From Calothrix sp. PCC 7103 (GTDB lineage Bacteria > Cyanobacteriota > Cyanobacteriia > Cyanobacteriales > Nostocaceae), in the NCBI RefSeq assembly GCF_000331305.1, contig NZ_KB217478.1, positions 6,908,317-6,972,316 of the forward strand: DNA of 64,000 nt, read 5' to 3'. Below are positions 37,043 to 45,895 of this stretch, one piece after another. A program made the translations under genes and the position numbers. The first letter of the stretch is position 1, and each line of letters starts with the position of its first letter. The notes under the pieces are model-generated. The model saw only the letters and a list, made by a program, of their open reading frames with translations. It was not told where the DNA came from and did no database searches.

Positions 37043-37081
37043 AAAAAGTCAAAGCTCCTGTGTCGAAAAGACTTCAGGAGC
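37041..37081 (-). terminator. Rho-independent terminator after the 6S RNA candidate
   Basis: On the minus strand GCTCCTG and CAGGAGC (with GTC/GAC inside) form a hairpin that is followed by TTTGACTTTTTT. Its strand and place, 10 bp after the predicted RNA end, fit termination of the 6S RNA transcript. Confidence 0.85.
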
Positions 37082-37090
37082 CGATTATTT

Positions 37091-37273
37091 TGTCATACCG
37101 CGACGCCGTTTTACCTAAGTTTATGACCTGGTTATACCAGGTGGGAGCCTTGTGTTTCGTTTAAAGTTTCCGAGTACAAGCTCGGTCTACTGCCACGAAC
37201 AATAATTGGTTCCCTAATTCTTAAAGACATAGATCAAAAAACTTGATGGCAGTCACCAACGTTGCAGTACAAC
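37091..37273 (-). ncRNA. ssrS: 6S RNA candidate
   Basis: This minus-strand stretch of about 183 nt folds like 6S RNA. The closing stem pairs GACTGCC with GGCGTC; a long arm pairs GGGAACC with GGCTCCC and TTGT with ACAA; the terminal hairpin is CCGAG/CTCGG; and a small hairpin ACCTGG...CCAGGT lies 3' of the arm, as in 6S RNAs with a central bubble. 6S RNA binds RNA polymerase holoenzyme as a promoter mimic. It is linked to purK, a linkage I recall from cyanobacteria. The boundaries are inferred from the promoter and from the stem. Confidence 0.7.
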
Positions 37274-37279
37274 AACCCC

Positions 37280-37308
37280 ATTATAGCCTCCAAAAATACA
37301 GTTGTGCA
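37280..37308 (-). promoter_or_regulatory. Promoter of the 6S RNA candidate
   Basis: A perfect -10 TATAAT (37280-37285) and a -35-like TGCACA (37303-37308, four of six matches to TTGACA) are 17 bp apart on the minus strand. A start at about 37273 is predicted, just before the closing stem. It overlaps nothing coding and lies after the purK stop. Confidence 0.75.
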
Positions 37309-37341
37309 TCCGAACCAGATTTTTCTTCATTTCTTTGTGTT

Positions 37342-38604
37342 TCAGTTTTGATTTGGATACCAAATTGCTTCGATAGTACGCGCAGCGAATATGGCGCCAT
37401 CTCGACTGGGGTTGTCTAATAATATAGTCACGTGTCCGAGTTTGCGGCCCGGTCGAGATTCGGTTTTTCCGTACCAATGAAGGTGGGCATTTTCTATACG
37501 CGACAAAATCTCGCGCTTTTCAAAGTAATCAGACAACGAATTTTCGTAACCGAGCAAGTTTACCATAACAGCGCCGGGACTAATTAGCGCTGTACTGCCT
37601 AACGGGAGTCCGCATACTGCCCGTAAATGTTGCTCAAATTGTGAAGTTTGACATGCATCGATTGAGAAATGTCCCGAATTATGGGTACGTGGCGCCACTT
37701 CATTGATTAAAACATTGTCATCTACCGTCAGGAATAGTTCAATGCCAAAAACTCCAACTGCATCAAGACTGTTGAGGAGAGTTTTAGCAACATCATTAAT
37801 TTTGGCGGTAACTTCAGGAGAAATATCGGCTGGTACGATTGCACGCCGACAAACTTGTTGCTCCTGTTGAGTTTCTACCACTGGATAGATGACAACTTCG
37901 CCATCGATTGAGCGAGCCGCGATAACAGCAAGTTCATATTTGAAGGGCACAAACTCTTCAAGTAGAAACTCGGTGTTACTAGTTTTGAACCGTCCATTCT
38001 CAAGTTGGTTGATTACTGATTTAAAATCATTGCCATTCTTAATGATGTATGTGCCTTGACCATCGTAGCCATGACGACGAGCTTTTAAAACCACAGGAAA
38101 ATTAAAATTAAAAACGGCGCTGTTGGTAGTATTAGTGACATCGAAGGCGGTAAATGATGGTACTGGTAAACCAATATCGCGTAAATAGCACCGTTGATGA
38201 TACTTATCCAAAAGAGGAGCAAGCGCTTCTAGCTTCGGACGAAAACAAACGCCACGTTCGGCTAAAGTTGATAGCGCCTCTAAGTCAACGAATTCGTTTT
38301 CAAAAGTAATGACATCACTGTTTTTAGCCAGTTGTACGGTAGCAACTGCATCATCAATGCGCGCTTGTACAAAATTAACAGGCTCTTTTACAGGAGTCTC
38401 GGTAATAGCAAACAGTTTTTGCTGCGGTTCATCGATTAAATACTGCTCTGATTTGTTTTTATAAAAACCATTGCTGTACAAGAGCGCAACAGCTGGGTCT
38501 TTTGCACTCGGAGTTTGTACAACTAGTTCTAAACCAAGCTTGCTTGCTGCCCCTCCCATCATCCAAGCGAGCTGTCCACCACCAATTACACCTATACGTT
38601 TCAT
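37342..38604 (-). CDS. purK: N5-carboxyaminoimidazole ribonucleotide synthase PurK
   Basis: PurK carboxylates AIR in purine synthesis. The start ATG 38604 (MKRIGVIGGGQLAWM) overlaps the TGA of the upstream gene as ATGA; a GTG at 38610 is also in frame. The ATP-grasp core is clear (ITFENEFVDLEAL, VVLKARRHGYDGQGTYI, FGIELFLTVDD, NEVAPRTHNSGH). A segment of about 35-40 residues near residues 45-80 (YKNKSEQYLIDEPQQKL and on) looks inserted where homologues go directly from DPAV to the Asp-rich DDA. The 6S RNA candidate follows 68 bp after the stop. Confidence 0.93.
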   Translation of the reverse strand: MKRIGVIGGGQLAWMMGGAASKLGLELVVQTPSAKDPAVALLYSNGFYKNKSEQYLIDEPQQKLFAITETPVKEPVNFVQARIDDAVATVQLAKNSDVITFENEFVDLEALSTLAERGVCFRPKLEALAPLLDKYHQRCYLRDIGLPVPSFTAFDVTNTTNSAVFNFNFPVVLKARRHGYDGQGTYIIKNGNDFKSVINQLENGRFKTSNTEFLLEEFVPFKYELAVIAARSIDGEVVIYPVVETQQEQQVCRRAIVPADISPEVTAKINDVAKTLLNSLDAVGVFGIELFLTVDDNVLINEVAPRTHNSGHFSIDACQTSQFEQHLRAVCGLPLGSTALISPGAVMVNLLGYENSLSDYFEKREILSRIENAHLHWYGKTESRPGRKLGHVTILLDNPSRDGAIFAARTIEAIWYPNQN

Positions 38605-39125
38605 CTGCACCCTAGCGAATCACGAGTTTTAATACCTGTCTCTTTATTTACTCCACGAGCGATGTTACACAGTTCTTTAACCTGTGCTACATCCAATATT
38701 GCATCAGTAAAATCAGCACCATTTATATTCACGTTTTTGAACGTGGCACGGAGCAGCAACGCTTCTTGCAATATTGCATCACTTAAGTCTGCCCCTGTTA
38801 AGTCTACCTGATCTACTAGTGCATTTGATAGATTAGCTCCGTGCAAATTGGCTAGCGTCATCACCGAAGCACTCATTACTGCCCCACGTAAATCAGCATT
38901 ACTAAAATTTGCTAACTCCATATTGGCGTTAGAAAACTCACATGCTTGTAATTCTTGCCCAGAAAAATCACTTCTCGACAATTCCGCGTTGCTAAATGAC
39001 ATCGGGTGCGTCCAATCGGCCATAGCACTGCTCGGCGCAAATACTACACAAACTACAATAATGACCAAAATAACCACCGCTGTTTTGTAAGCGTTTGAGA
39101 GGCGCCACATATTAAGTAATACCAA
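38601..39125 (-). CDS. Pentapeptide-repeat protein with signal peptide
   Basis: The 174-residue protein begins with a likely export signal (AVVILVIIVVCVVFAPSSAMA) and then about eight turns of A(D/N)LXX-type repeats (NMELANFSNADLRGA, ANLHGANLSNALVDQV, ADLSDAILQEA). The C-terminus has two cysteines (ELCNIA and LGCR). Similar cyanobacterial proteins sit in the thylakoid lumen, which is an inference here. It is translationally coupled to purK by an ATGA overlap, which is an unusual partner. Confidence 0.85.
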   Translation of the reverse strand: MVLLNMWRLSNAYKTAVVILVIIVVCVVFAPSSAMADWTHPMSFSNAELSRSDFSGQELQACEFSNANMELANFSNADLRGAVMSASVMTLANLHGANLSNALVDQVDLTGADLSDAILQEALLLRATFKNVNINGADFTDAILDVAQVKELCNIARGVNKETGIKTRDSLGCR

Positions 39126-39554
39126 GAGTTGATTTCCGCTATTTTTAGCTTACCGCGAATTGTGTCACTACCCCACTTTCCCGAACCCATATGCATATTG
39201 ACACTCAATCATTTAATTTCATAATAAATAACCTTTTAGTGTCTTTAATTATCTTTTTATTATTAGTATTAATGCTTTGCGGAAGAGCGAAATATTCAAT
39301 AACAAATTAATACCCTTTTAAGGTTTACTTAACAAGTTTATATTTGGAGAAATGAACGTGTACTTTTGTAATTATTACAAAATATTTACATAGTAATTCA
39401 AAGGTAAAGTTTATTTTCATTTTGGTGCCTTACCTCTTTGAAGCTGGTATGGTTGAAAAGTAACGAAAAACAATATTCTGCGTAATATAAGTTGACGAAT
39501 TACTTAAAGTTACTCAAAAATTTATAATCACTCACAAGCACAAATCTAAACAAT
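39126..39554. other. Divergent intergenic region
   Basis: The 429-bp gap separates the leftward pentapeptide gene from the rightward 117-residue gene. It is A+T-rich and contains one possible very small membrane ORF, listed separately. No repeat, promoter consensus or RNA fold was recognised. Confidence 0.4.
39191..39310 (+). CDS. Possible very small membrane protein (39 aa)
   Basis: ATG at 39191 opens a 39-residue frame with one hydrophobic stretch (LLVSLIIFLLLVLMLCG) and a short basic end, ending TAA at 39310. It resembles the size of small photosystem or cytochrome subunits but does not match one that I know. No good ribosome-binding site is seen upstream, so chance in A+T-rich DNA is possible. 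Confidence 0.25.
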   Translation: MHIDTQSFNFIINNLLVSLIIFLLLVLMLCGRAKYSITN

Positions 39555-39908
39555 ATGTTAAGTCTAACTTCCCGTCCCAGCGTCAAAATACAGCATTTCC
39601 ATGATGAATGGCTCGAAGATTGGTGCCAAGAAAATGGCTGGACTGATTTGTTCTGTGAACGTAAAAATAACTATTGGGCGTTTCCTCCAGGTGCAGTAAT
39701 GCCTGAACCAATTCCTGGAAAAGTTTTAAGAAATATTAAGTCAAAAAATGGAATGACCCAGAGCGAAAAATTGTGGTCATTATCCGCGATAATTGGTACA
39801 TGTGTAGCAGTAATTTCTACCTATTTACTCAAATGTCCAATGCCAATGATTCTAGCTTTCGCGTTTGATGCCGTTACTGCCGCACGTTTAGAAGTTGAAG
39901 ATATTTAG
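39555..39908 (+). CDS. Conserved hypothetical protein with a C-terminal membrane segment
   Basis: The 117-residue protein begins with a cytoplasmic part rich in Trp and acidic residues (HFHDEWLEDWCQENGWTDLF, NNYWAFPPGAVMPEP), followed by a hydrophobic C-terminal segment (LSAIIGTCVAVISTYLLKC). It looks like a cyanobacterial small conserved protein. I have no functional call. A perfect hairpin repeat follows the stop and may end its transcript. Confidence 0.7.
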   Translation: MLSLTSRPSVKIQHFHDEWLEDWCQENGWTDLFCERKNNYWAFPPGAVMPEPIPGKVLRNIKSKNGMTQSEKLWSLSAIIGTCVAVISTYLLKCPMPMILAFAFDAVTAARLEVEDI

Positions 39909-39922
39909 CAAAGGATTATGAA

Positions 39923-39958
39923 CGGATGTAACGGATGGTTTTGCATCCGTTACATCCG
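39923..39958. repeat. Perfect 15-bp inverted repeat, ATCCGTTACATCCG family
   Basis: CGGATGTAACGGATG at 39923-39937 and its complement at 39944-39958 form a hairpin with a six-base loop. The same words recur at 44850-44910. Position after a gene stop suggests a terminator role. Confidence 0.85.
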
Positions 39959-40073
39959 CTCTCATCCGTTGCCGAAGATTAAAACAACTGTTGCGAAAAG
40001 TGTAACCGCCTAGTGTACGCATGGTTTAGATGTCATAGTCAAACATGAAGACAGTGGACATAAGGGTGGTAGG

Positions 40074-41405
40074 ATGCAGGAAAAATCGAGCCAACGTTGC
40101 AATAAGTTTTTACAAAGACGTTACGGCGTGCGTTTGGGAAGACGTTACGCATTAGCGGCAGCAGGTGTAGTATTGATGGGAATGATTGGATGCTCACCTT
40201 TAACTAGTGAGTCGAGTGCAGTTGCCGCGCGTCCTAACACAGAATCTCCGATGTCAAAAATAGTAATTCCCGATACCAAGCTTGTTAATAGTAATACTAA
40301 GTTTGGTTTTAAGTTGTTTTCAGAAGTTCTCAAAAAGGATGAAGGCGCCAACGTTTTTGTTTCGCCTTCGAGTGTAGCTTTTGCTTTGGCTATGACTTAT
40401 AACGGTGCTGAAGGAACAACTCAGCAAGCGATGGCAAGAGCCTTAGAATATTCTGGGTTGAGCTTGCAGCAAATAAATTCATCGAATGCAGCATTAAAAA
40501 CGCTCCTAGAAAATCCTGATCCAAAAGTACAGCTAACTATTGCTAATTCGCTGTGGGCTAACAGTAATGCGTCGTTAAATCCAAGTTTTATGCAACGAAA
40601 CCGCGATTTTTATGCTTCGCGCGTTACAAACCTAGATTTTACTGACAGTGGCGCGGCAAATACGATTAATAACTGGGTCAAAGATTCGACGCGCGGTAAA
40701 ATTGATAAAATTGTTGAGCAAATCAGTCCAGACCAAGTAATGTTCTTAATTAACGCCATTTACTTTAAAGGCGCCTGGACTAAACCATTTGATAAAAGCC
40801 AAACCAAAGAACAAGCTTTCACAAAAGCATCGGGTCAAGTTCTTCAAATTCCGATGATGGCGCAACGAGGGAACTATAAGTATTTAGAAAATGATAATTT
40901 TCAAGCAATAAGCTTACCTTATGGTAAAGACGGTAAGATCAGCTTTTACGTATTTTTGCCGAAAGAGAATTCGGGTGATTTGAATTCGGGTAATTTGAAA
41001 GAGTTTTACAAAAGTTTAAATTCTGAGAACTGGGAAAAATGGATGCCACAGTTCCGGTCGCGTGAGGGTGAAATTCAATTGCCTCGTTTTAAAATGGATT
41101 ACGAGGTAACACTCAACGATGCTTTAACAGCGTTGGGTATGGGAGAAGCGTTTAGCGATAAAGCCGATTTTTCGGGAATTGGTAAAAATCTTGCTATTAG
41201 TACTGTTAAGCATAAAACTTTTGTTGAAGTTTCTGAAGAAGGAACAGAGGCAGCAGCAGCGACTTCAGTAGGCATTGTCGCGCTTTCTGCCCCTATGAAC
41301 CCTCCATTTTCGATGGTTGTTGACCGTCCATTTTTCACATTCGTTCGCGATAATCAAACGGGCAGCATTTTGTTTATGGGTTCAATTGCGGCGCCACAGT
41401 CGTAG
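40074..41405 (+). CDS. Serpin family serine protease inhibitor, predicted lipoprotein
   Basis: The 443-residue protein starts with a basic region (LGRRYALAAAG) and a lipobox (LMGMIGCS), so it is probably membrane-anchored. The body is a full serpin: NVFVSPSSVAFALAMTYNGA, LINAIYFKGAWTKPF, and the reactive-loop hinge EEGTEAAAATSV followed by GIVALSAP, then PFFTFVRDNQTGSILFMG. The Ala-rich hinge is typical of inhibitory serpins. Counting from the hinge puts Leu at P1 and Ser at P1' (AL-SAP), an inference that points to a chymotrypsin- or elastase-like target. Its 3' end overlaps the convergent AI-2E gene by 32 bp. Confidence 0.9.
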   Translation: MQEKSSQRCNKFLQRRYGVRLGRRYALAAAGVVLMGMIGCSPLTSESSAVAARPNTESPMSKIVIPDTKLVNSNTKFGFKLFSEVLKKDEGANVFVSPSSVAFALAMTYNGAEGTTQQAMARALEYSGLSLQQINSSNAALKTLLENPDPKVQLTIANSLWANSNASLNPSFMQRNRDFYASRVTNLDFTDSGAANTINNWVKDSTRGKIDKIVEQISPDQVMFLINAIYFKGAWTKPFDKSQTKEQAFTKASGQVLQIPMMAQRGNYKYLENDNFQAISLPYGKDGKISFYVFLPKENSGDLNSGNLKEFYKSLNSENWEKWMPQFRSREGEIQLPRFKMDYEVTLNDALTALGMGEAFSDKADFSGIGKNLAISTVKHKTFVEVSEEGTEAAAATSVGIVALSAPMNPPFSMVVDRPFFTFVRDNQTGSILFMGSIAAPQS

Positions 41406-42570
41406 AAGTTGTTGAATTGGATTGACTAATTTGACTAGATGTGGACACCGACATGTCACTTGCTGTATTGGGTGCAGCTACTTCCGACAAAATAATGGGA
41501 CTTTCATCACTATCACTTGTACGTCGCAACGCACTTAAAGCGGTTTTAACTACTACCGCACTAGGAACAGCTAAAATAACTCCTAATAAACCTCCGATTC
41601 TAGCTCCGGTCAAAACAGAAATTAATAGCCAAACAGGGTTTAAGCCAGTAAAACTGCCCAGAATACGGGGTGCAATCAAGTTTTCCAAAATTTGTTGAAC
41701 GATTACCGCTGCAATTAATACTCTTCCCCCCATACCAAAATCTTGCAGCGCAACAAGAGAAGTTGTTAAGGCAATACCAACAGAACCACCATAGGGTACA
41801 AGTGCCATTAAACCAATTGTCAAGCCAAATAATAACCCGAAGGGTACCTTTAGCCATAAAAAGGTAGGAATTAAGGCACTCGCCATACAAGTAGAGATAA
41901 TTAACTGAGTAATGAAGAAATTTTCAAAGCTGGAGCGTAACGTTTGTGAAAACGGTTCGCGGAATCTGGCAGGAAGCCAATCAACCAAGCTTTGCCAAAG
42001 CTCATCACCATGTTGCAATAAATAAAATGTCAACACCATTGTGAGCAAGAAGTCTAGCAAGGAAGTAACTGTAATAACTGCTAGGTTTAGAACTTGCCCT
42101 GCAATAGCTTGTAATTGTCCTTTGACACGGTCATTGATTTGTACTACTAATGCATCTAGGTTTACAGGCAAACCTAGAATTTCGGCTTTTTCGTTCAACA
42201 TCATTAATTGTGAACGTCCCGAGTCTATTAACTCTGGAATGCGCGCGACTAATTGTTGAGCTTGAGTTAGAGCTAGTGGAATCAGCGTAACGCCTAATGC
42301 CAGTAGAATTGACAAAGCCAGTAAAAATACTAAGATAGCTACTGGTTCGCGTTTGGCGCCTTGGCGTTCCATCCAACTTACAGGATAGTTAAGCAGAAAC
42401 GCTAACACTGATGCTCCGACTAAAATAACAATCAGCGAATGGAAATACTCAAAAATTGCCGAAATTGCCCATCCATTAAGGACGAGTAACGGGGCAAAGA
42501 GCGCGATTGCTACAAATCGCGCAATTGGCGTTAGTGTTTGCCACCAGTTTAGGAGCTTGCGTGTCTGCAT
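41374..42570 (-). CDS. AI-2E family membrane transporter
   Basis: The 398-residue protein has about eight membrane spans. LLTMVLTFYLLQHGDELWQ and VPYGGSVGIALTTSLVALQD, and the late VQQILENLIAPRILGSFTGL, are the AI-2E family core. Its cargo in cyanobacteria is not known. The C-terminal 30 residues are Ser/Thr-rich. It overlaps the convergent serpin gene by 32 bp. The region upstream (42571-42693) carries its promoter and that of the next rightward gene. Confidence 0.9.
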   Translation of the reverse strand: MQTRKLLNWWQTLTPIARFVAIALFAPLLVLNGWAISAIFEYFHSLIVILVGASVLAFLLNYPVSWMERQGAKREPVAILVFLLALSILLALGVTLIPLALTQAQQLVARIPELIDSGRSQLMMLNEKAEILGLPVNLDALVVQINDRVKGQLQAIAGQVLNLAVITVTSLLDFLLTMVLTFYLLQHGDELWQSLVDWLPARFREPFSQTLRSSFENFFITQLIISTCMASALIPTFLWLKVPFGLLFGLTIGLMALVPYGGSVGIALTTSLVALQDFGMGGRVLIAAVIVQQILENLIAPRILGSFTGLNPVWLLISVLTGARIGGLLGVILAVPSAVVVKTALSALRRTSDSDESPIILSEVAAPNTASDMSVSTSSQISQSNSTTSTTVAPQLNP

Positions 42571-42693
42571 CTGCTGCTACATGCCTGATACAACTAAATA
42601 AATATGTTCATAAGTCATTAGTCTATTATCTCTGACAAAAAGACTTACATACATCTGTCTTGCGCGCGTATTGAAGAATTTCTCGCTTACATT

Positions 42694-43098
42694 ATGAAAA
42701 AACGTAAATCAATTTTGAATTTATCAAGTACACATGCAGGCGCCCGTAGCGATGCATCTACCTTACAATTGGTGTTATACATTATTCCGGTTGTGGGCTT
42801 CTTTCCATCATTGTGGACACTGTATAGTCGTCAGGGCACACGGGAACAACTTATAGCAAGTAAGTTGTCTATTACTTTGATGCTTACTTGGATACTGGGA
42901 TACCTGTTACTCGCAACAGGAGCAGAGCAAGCGTCAAATACGTTGGCATTGCGTCTACTTATACTAAATACTTTTTTGACATCAGGGTACTTTTTAGTTA
43001 GCGCTTGGTTAGTTGTACGTGCTATTAAAGGGAATCGTGTGCGCGTACCGGGATTTAATAAGCTTTCGGAACGTCTTTTAGGTAAATATACTCGTTAA
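42694..43098 (+). CDS. Hypothetical membrane protein
   Basis: The 134-residue protein has three hydrophobic segments (LQLVLYIIPVVGFFPSLWTL, LSITLMLTWILGYLLLATG, RLLILNTFLTSGYFLVSAWL) and basic ends. I do not recognise the family, though the composition and the clean start suggest a real conserved cyanobacterial gene. It is divergent from the AI-2E gene and separated from the LCP gene by a 305-bp gap. Confidence 0.7.
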   Translation: MKKRKSILNLSSTHAGARSDASTLQLVLYIIPVVGFFPSLWTLYSRQGTREQLIASKLSITLMLTWILGYLLLATGAEQASNTLALRLLILNTFLTSGYFLVSAWLVVRAIKGNRVRVPGFNKLSERLLGKYTR

Positions 43099-43403
43099 AA
43101 TTAGAATTAGGCATTCTCAGGCAATATTAGTAAGTGTTTACACGGAACTTTGCGCTGTTATAACCAACATGAGGCTCATAGGTCTAGTCAAATCGCCTTA
43201 AATATTGCCATACTTCAATAAAACAAGCCAAGCATCTCCGGATTTGCTTTAGGAGGAACAGAAAAATAAGGAAAATACAGTTATAAGTGTTTTGGTTAAC
43301 ACCGGGATACGGTACTTAGCCTTAATAATTCTAAGAGTTAGAAATTTAATTTCAAAGCATCTACGTATAAAAAGTAGACTCGGTTAATTTATATAGATTA
43401 AGT
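43099..43403. other. Intergenic region upstream of the LCP gene
   Basis: This 305-bp region contains no accepted gene or repeat of the recognised families. An AGGAGGA at about 43251-43257 is not followed by a convincing ORF. It presumably holds the LCP promoter. Confidence 0.35.
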
Positions 43404-44828
43404 GTGAGGAAGTCAGTGACGATTCAAAGAACTTCTGCGGAAGAGAACTTTTCAAGTGATACTAAGAATGTAAGTAGTAAAAAAATTCCAGCCAAATCAG
43501 GACGTTGGTTATGGTTTTGGGTGGGGATGAGCGGAATAGCAATGGTATCGGCAACTGCTGGAGCATTACTAGCGGTATCCTTAAGCAGCACCCCTCTGAT
43601 GCAAGCAAACTTAAGTCCACAAGAAGCGGCAGTATTCGATGGAGACCGCATTGCCGGAGGTGGGTTACGCTTTTCTGAATTGACACGTCCTGTCAACATC
43701 CTTGTGATGGGAATGAGCGTACTTCCTCCCGATGTTAAAAATCCTCCTACTGAAAGTCAAAATCTTCGTTACCTTCCCCAGGTTAATTCCTTCGACGGTT
43801 TAGCGGATGTAATGTTATTAATTCGCTTTGACCCAGAAAATAAAACTTTAAAAATGCTCTCTATACCCCGTGATACCAGAATTAACATTGAGGGACACGG
43901 AACAAAAAAAATTAATGCCGCTAATACCTTTGGTGGACCCGCTTTAACTGCTAAAACAGTTAGCAACTTGCTGGGTGGTGTCGGAGTTGACCGTTATGTT
44001 CGTATTAATGTACTAGGTGTTGGCAAGTTGATTGATGCACTAGGTGGGGTCAATGTTTTTGTGCCCAAAGATATGAAATATCAAGATGATTCACAGCATC
44101 TTTACATTAACCTTAAAAAAGGTCAGCAGCATTTAGATGGTAATAAAGCGTTACAGTTATTACGTTACCGTCACGATGAAAATGGCGATATTGGTAGAAT
44201 TCAGCGTCAGCAAATGGTAATGCGTGCGCTTATAGACCAAACTCTTAACCCAGCAACTTTGGGACGTTTACCAGATGTACTCAACGTCGTCAAAGAACAC
44301 ATTGATACTAACTTGACGGTTGAAGAATTATTAGCGTTGGTAGGATATGGCGCCCGTACAAACCGTTCAAATGTACTACAGTTAATGGTGCCAGGTCGGT
44401 TTAGCGAGAAAAACGAATTTGACGCGAGTTACTGGATACCAAACAGTGATAGGATTGCGAAAACAATGGCACAGCACTTTGATTTGCAATCTGTAGCAGT
44501 GACAAAAGACACCGAACCCAGAAGGTTGCGTATTGCAATTCAAGATAGTACTGGGGATGAAAATACCAACCTCCAACCTTTGATTCGGACTTTGGAAAAG
44601 GCTGGTTATCGTAACGTATTTATCGCAAAAAGCTGGGGTGAACCGTTACAAGTAACTCATATTCTTGCCCAGCAAGGTGATGGTAATGAAGCTGAGTCGG
44701 TTCGTAATACTATTGGTTTCGGCGAAGTTCGTGTTGAAAGTACAGGTACTCTAGGCTCGGATGTTAGTATCCAAGTTGGTAAAGACTGGTTACAGCAACT
44801 CAATTCGACAGAAAATCAAGGTCAATAG
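43404..44828 (+). CDS. LytR-CpsA-Psr (LCP) family protein with LytR C-terminal domain
   Basis: LCP proteins attach lipid-linked glycopolymers to the cell envelope. The 474-residue protein has a membrane span at about residues 35-58, the LCP catalytic core (DVMLLIRFDPENKTLKMLSI, SIPRDTRINIEGHGTKKINA, LIDALGGVNVFVPKDM, RYRHDENGDIGRIQRQQ) with the conserved Arg and Asp residues, and a C-terminal LytR_C domain (LRIAIQDSTGDENTNLQPLI). GTG at 43404 or a second GTG at 43416, better placed after GAGGAAG, may be the start. A repeat cluster follows. Confidence 0.92.
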   Translation: MRKSVTIQRTSAEENFSSDTKNVSSKKIPAKSGRWLWFWVGMSGIAMVSATAGALLAVSLSSTPLMQANLSPQEAAVFDGDRIAGGGLRFSELTRPVNILVMGMSVLPPDVKNPPTESQNLRYLPQVNSFDGLADVMLLIRFDPENKTLKMLSIPRDTRINIEGHGTKKINAANTFGGPALTAKTVSNLLGGVGVDRYVRINVLGVGKLIDALGGVNVFVPKDMKYQDDSQHLYINLKKGQQHLDGNKALQLLRYRHDENGDIGRIQRQQMVMRALIDQTLNPATLGRLPDVLNVVKEHIDTNLTVEELLALVGYGARTNRSNVLQLMVPGRFSEKNEFDASYWIPNSDRIAKTMAQHFDLQSVAVTKDTEPRRLRIAIQDSTGDENTNLQPLIRTLEKAGYRNVFIAKSWGEPLQVTHILAQQGDGNEAESVRNTIGFGEVRVESTGTLGSDVSIQVGKDWLQQLNSTENQGQ

Positions 44829-44835
44829 TCATGGC

Positions 44836-44942
44836 AGCGGATGATAAACTGATGTAACGGATAGGCGGTTTTAGATAATTCATCCGTTACATCCGTTGCA
44901 TCTGTTGCAGGTTTTATGATTGAAACGGGCAAGGATGCCCGT
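44836..44942. repeat. Two dispersed inverted repeats after the LCP gene
   Basis: GATGTAACGGAT and ATCCGTTACATCCG words at 44850-44900 belong to the family at 39923-39958. Next to them, AACGGGCAAGGATGCCCGTT at 44923-44942 is another short palindrome with an extended copy of the second half. The cluster may end the LCP transcript. Confidence 0.75.
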
Positions 44943-44986
44943 TCCACAAAGGATGCCCATTTTACTAGAAATGTTGATTCTCTAAT

Positions 44987-45895
44987 TTATAGGGAGTGTT
45001 GTGTTTGCTCGGAAATCCAGTCTTGTAAGATGGGGTTAATGATTTGCGGTGCCTCATCTTGGGGGCAATGACCTACACCTTCGATGGGGATAAATTTGAT
45101 TACTTTGGGGTAGTCTGCAAATTGGCGCCCTAAATCTATAGGTTCCCAAGGGTCTGCGGCGCCCCATAAAATAATTGCAGGACAGGGTAATTTAGGTAAT
45201 AAGTCTTCGGGCAAGGGTCCGCTGGAATATGATGTAAATGCTAAAAATACAGCCACAGCTCCTGGGTCTGCTGCTGGTGACATTAAAATATCTACTAGTT
45301 CGTCGGTGACTGCATCTGGGTTCGCGTAAGCTTGTAATAAGATTTTACGAACTGTTTTGGGCTTGGCAAGTTGGTTAAAGAAAAAGTTACCTACAGCTTC
45401 GTTAGATAATACTTTTTGCAATAATGGGGTGCCAAAACGTCGATACCACGGTAAAGCAGCGCGTTTGCGGTCATGTAATAAACGCAATGAACAGTTAAGC
45501 ATTGCAACTCCACGAGCAATATCTGGATGATCTACTGCTGCTTGCATGGCAACAATACAACCAATGGAGTTACCTACCAAAAACACTGCTTCCCCAACTA
45601 CTTCGCGACTAAAGTCAGCTATCTGTTGTCCCCAAGTTTCAAATGTATATTCAATTTCTTTTATTGGGTTTGGTTTTGCTGAACCTCCAAAGCCAATCAA
45701 ATCAATCGCAAAAACGCGACACTTATCTGCTAGTACCGATATATTTTTCCGCCAATGCCATAACGAGGCACCGAAACCATGTATTAAAATTACTGCTGGT
45801 CCTGTAGTTCCTTGCACTTGGTAAGAGATTGGATAACCCCGCCAAGTCCATATTTGCGATGAAGATAGTTTAGGAGTAGAGGCAGATATGGTCAT
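44987..45895 (-). CDS. Alpha/beta hydrolase
   Basis: The 302-residue protein has the full catalytic set: oxyanion-region HGFGASLWHW, nucleophile Ser in VGNSIGC at about residue 110, Asp in GAADPWEP and His in VGHCPQDE near the C-terminus. The strand order and the cap (WYRRFGTPLLQKVLS) are like the plant and cyanobacterial pheophytinase-type hydrolases, but the substrate is not certain. ATG at 45895. It is the only gene in its leftward unit. Confidence 0.87.
   Translation of the reverse strand: MTISASTPKLSSSQIWTWRGYPISYQVQGTTGPAVILIHGFGASLWHWRKNISVLADKCRVFAIDLIGFGGSAKPNPIKEIEYTFETWGQQIADFSREVVGEAVFLVGNSIGCIVAMQAAVDHPDIARGVAMLNCSLRLLHDRKRAALPWYRRFGTPLLQKVLSNEAVGNFFFNQLAKPKTVRKILLQAYANPDAVTDELVDILMSPAADPGAVAVFLAFTSYSSGPLPEDLLPKLPCPAIILWGAADPWEPIDLGRQFADYPKVIKFIPIEGVGHCPQDEAPQIINPILQDWISEQTQHSL

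Noticed and set aside
43424-43699. Minus-strand ORFs inside the LCP gene
   Set aside because: Antisense shadows of a well-supported coding gene.
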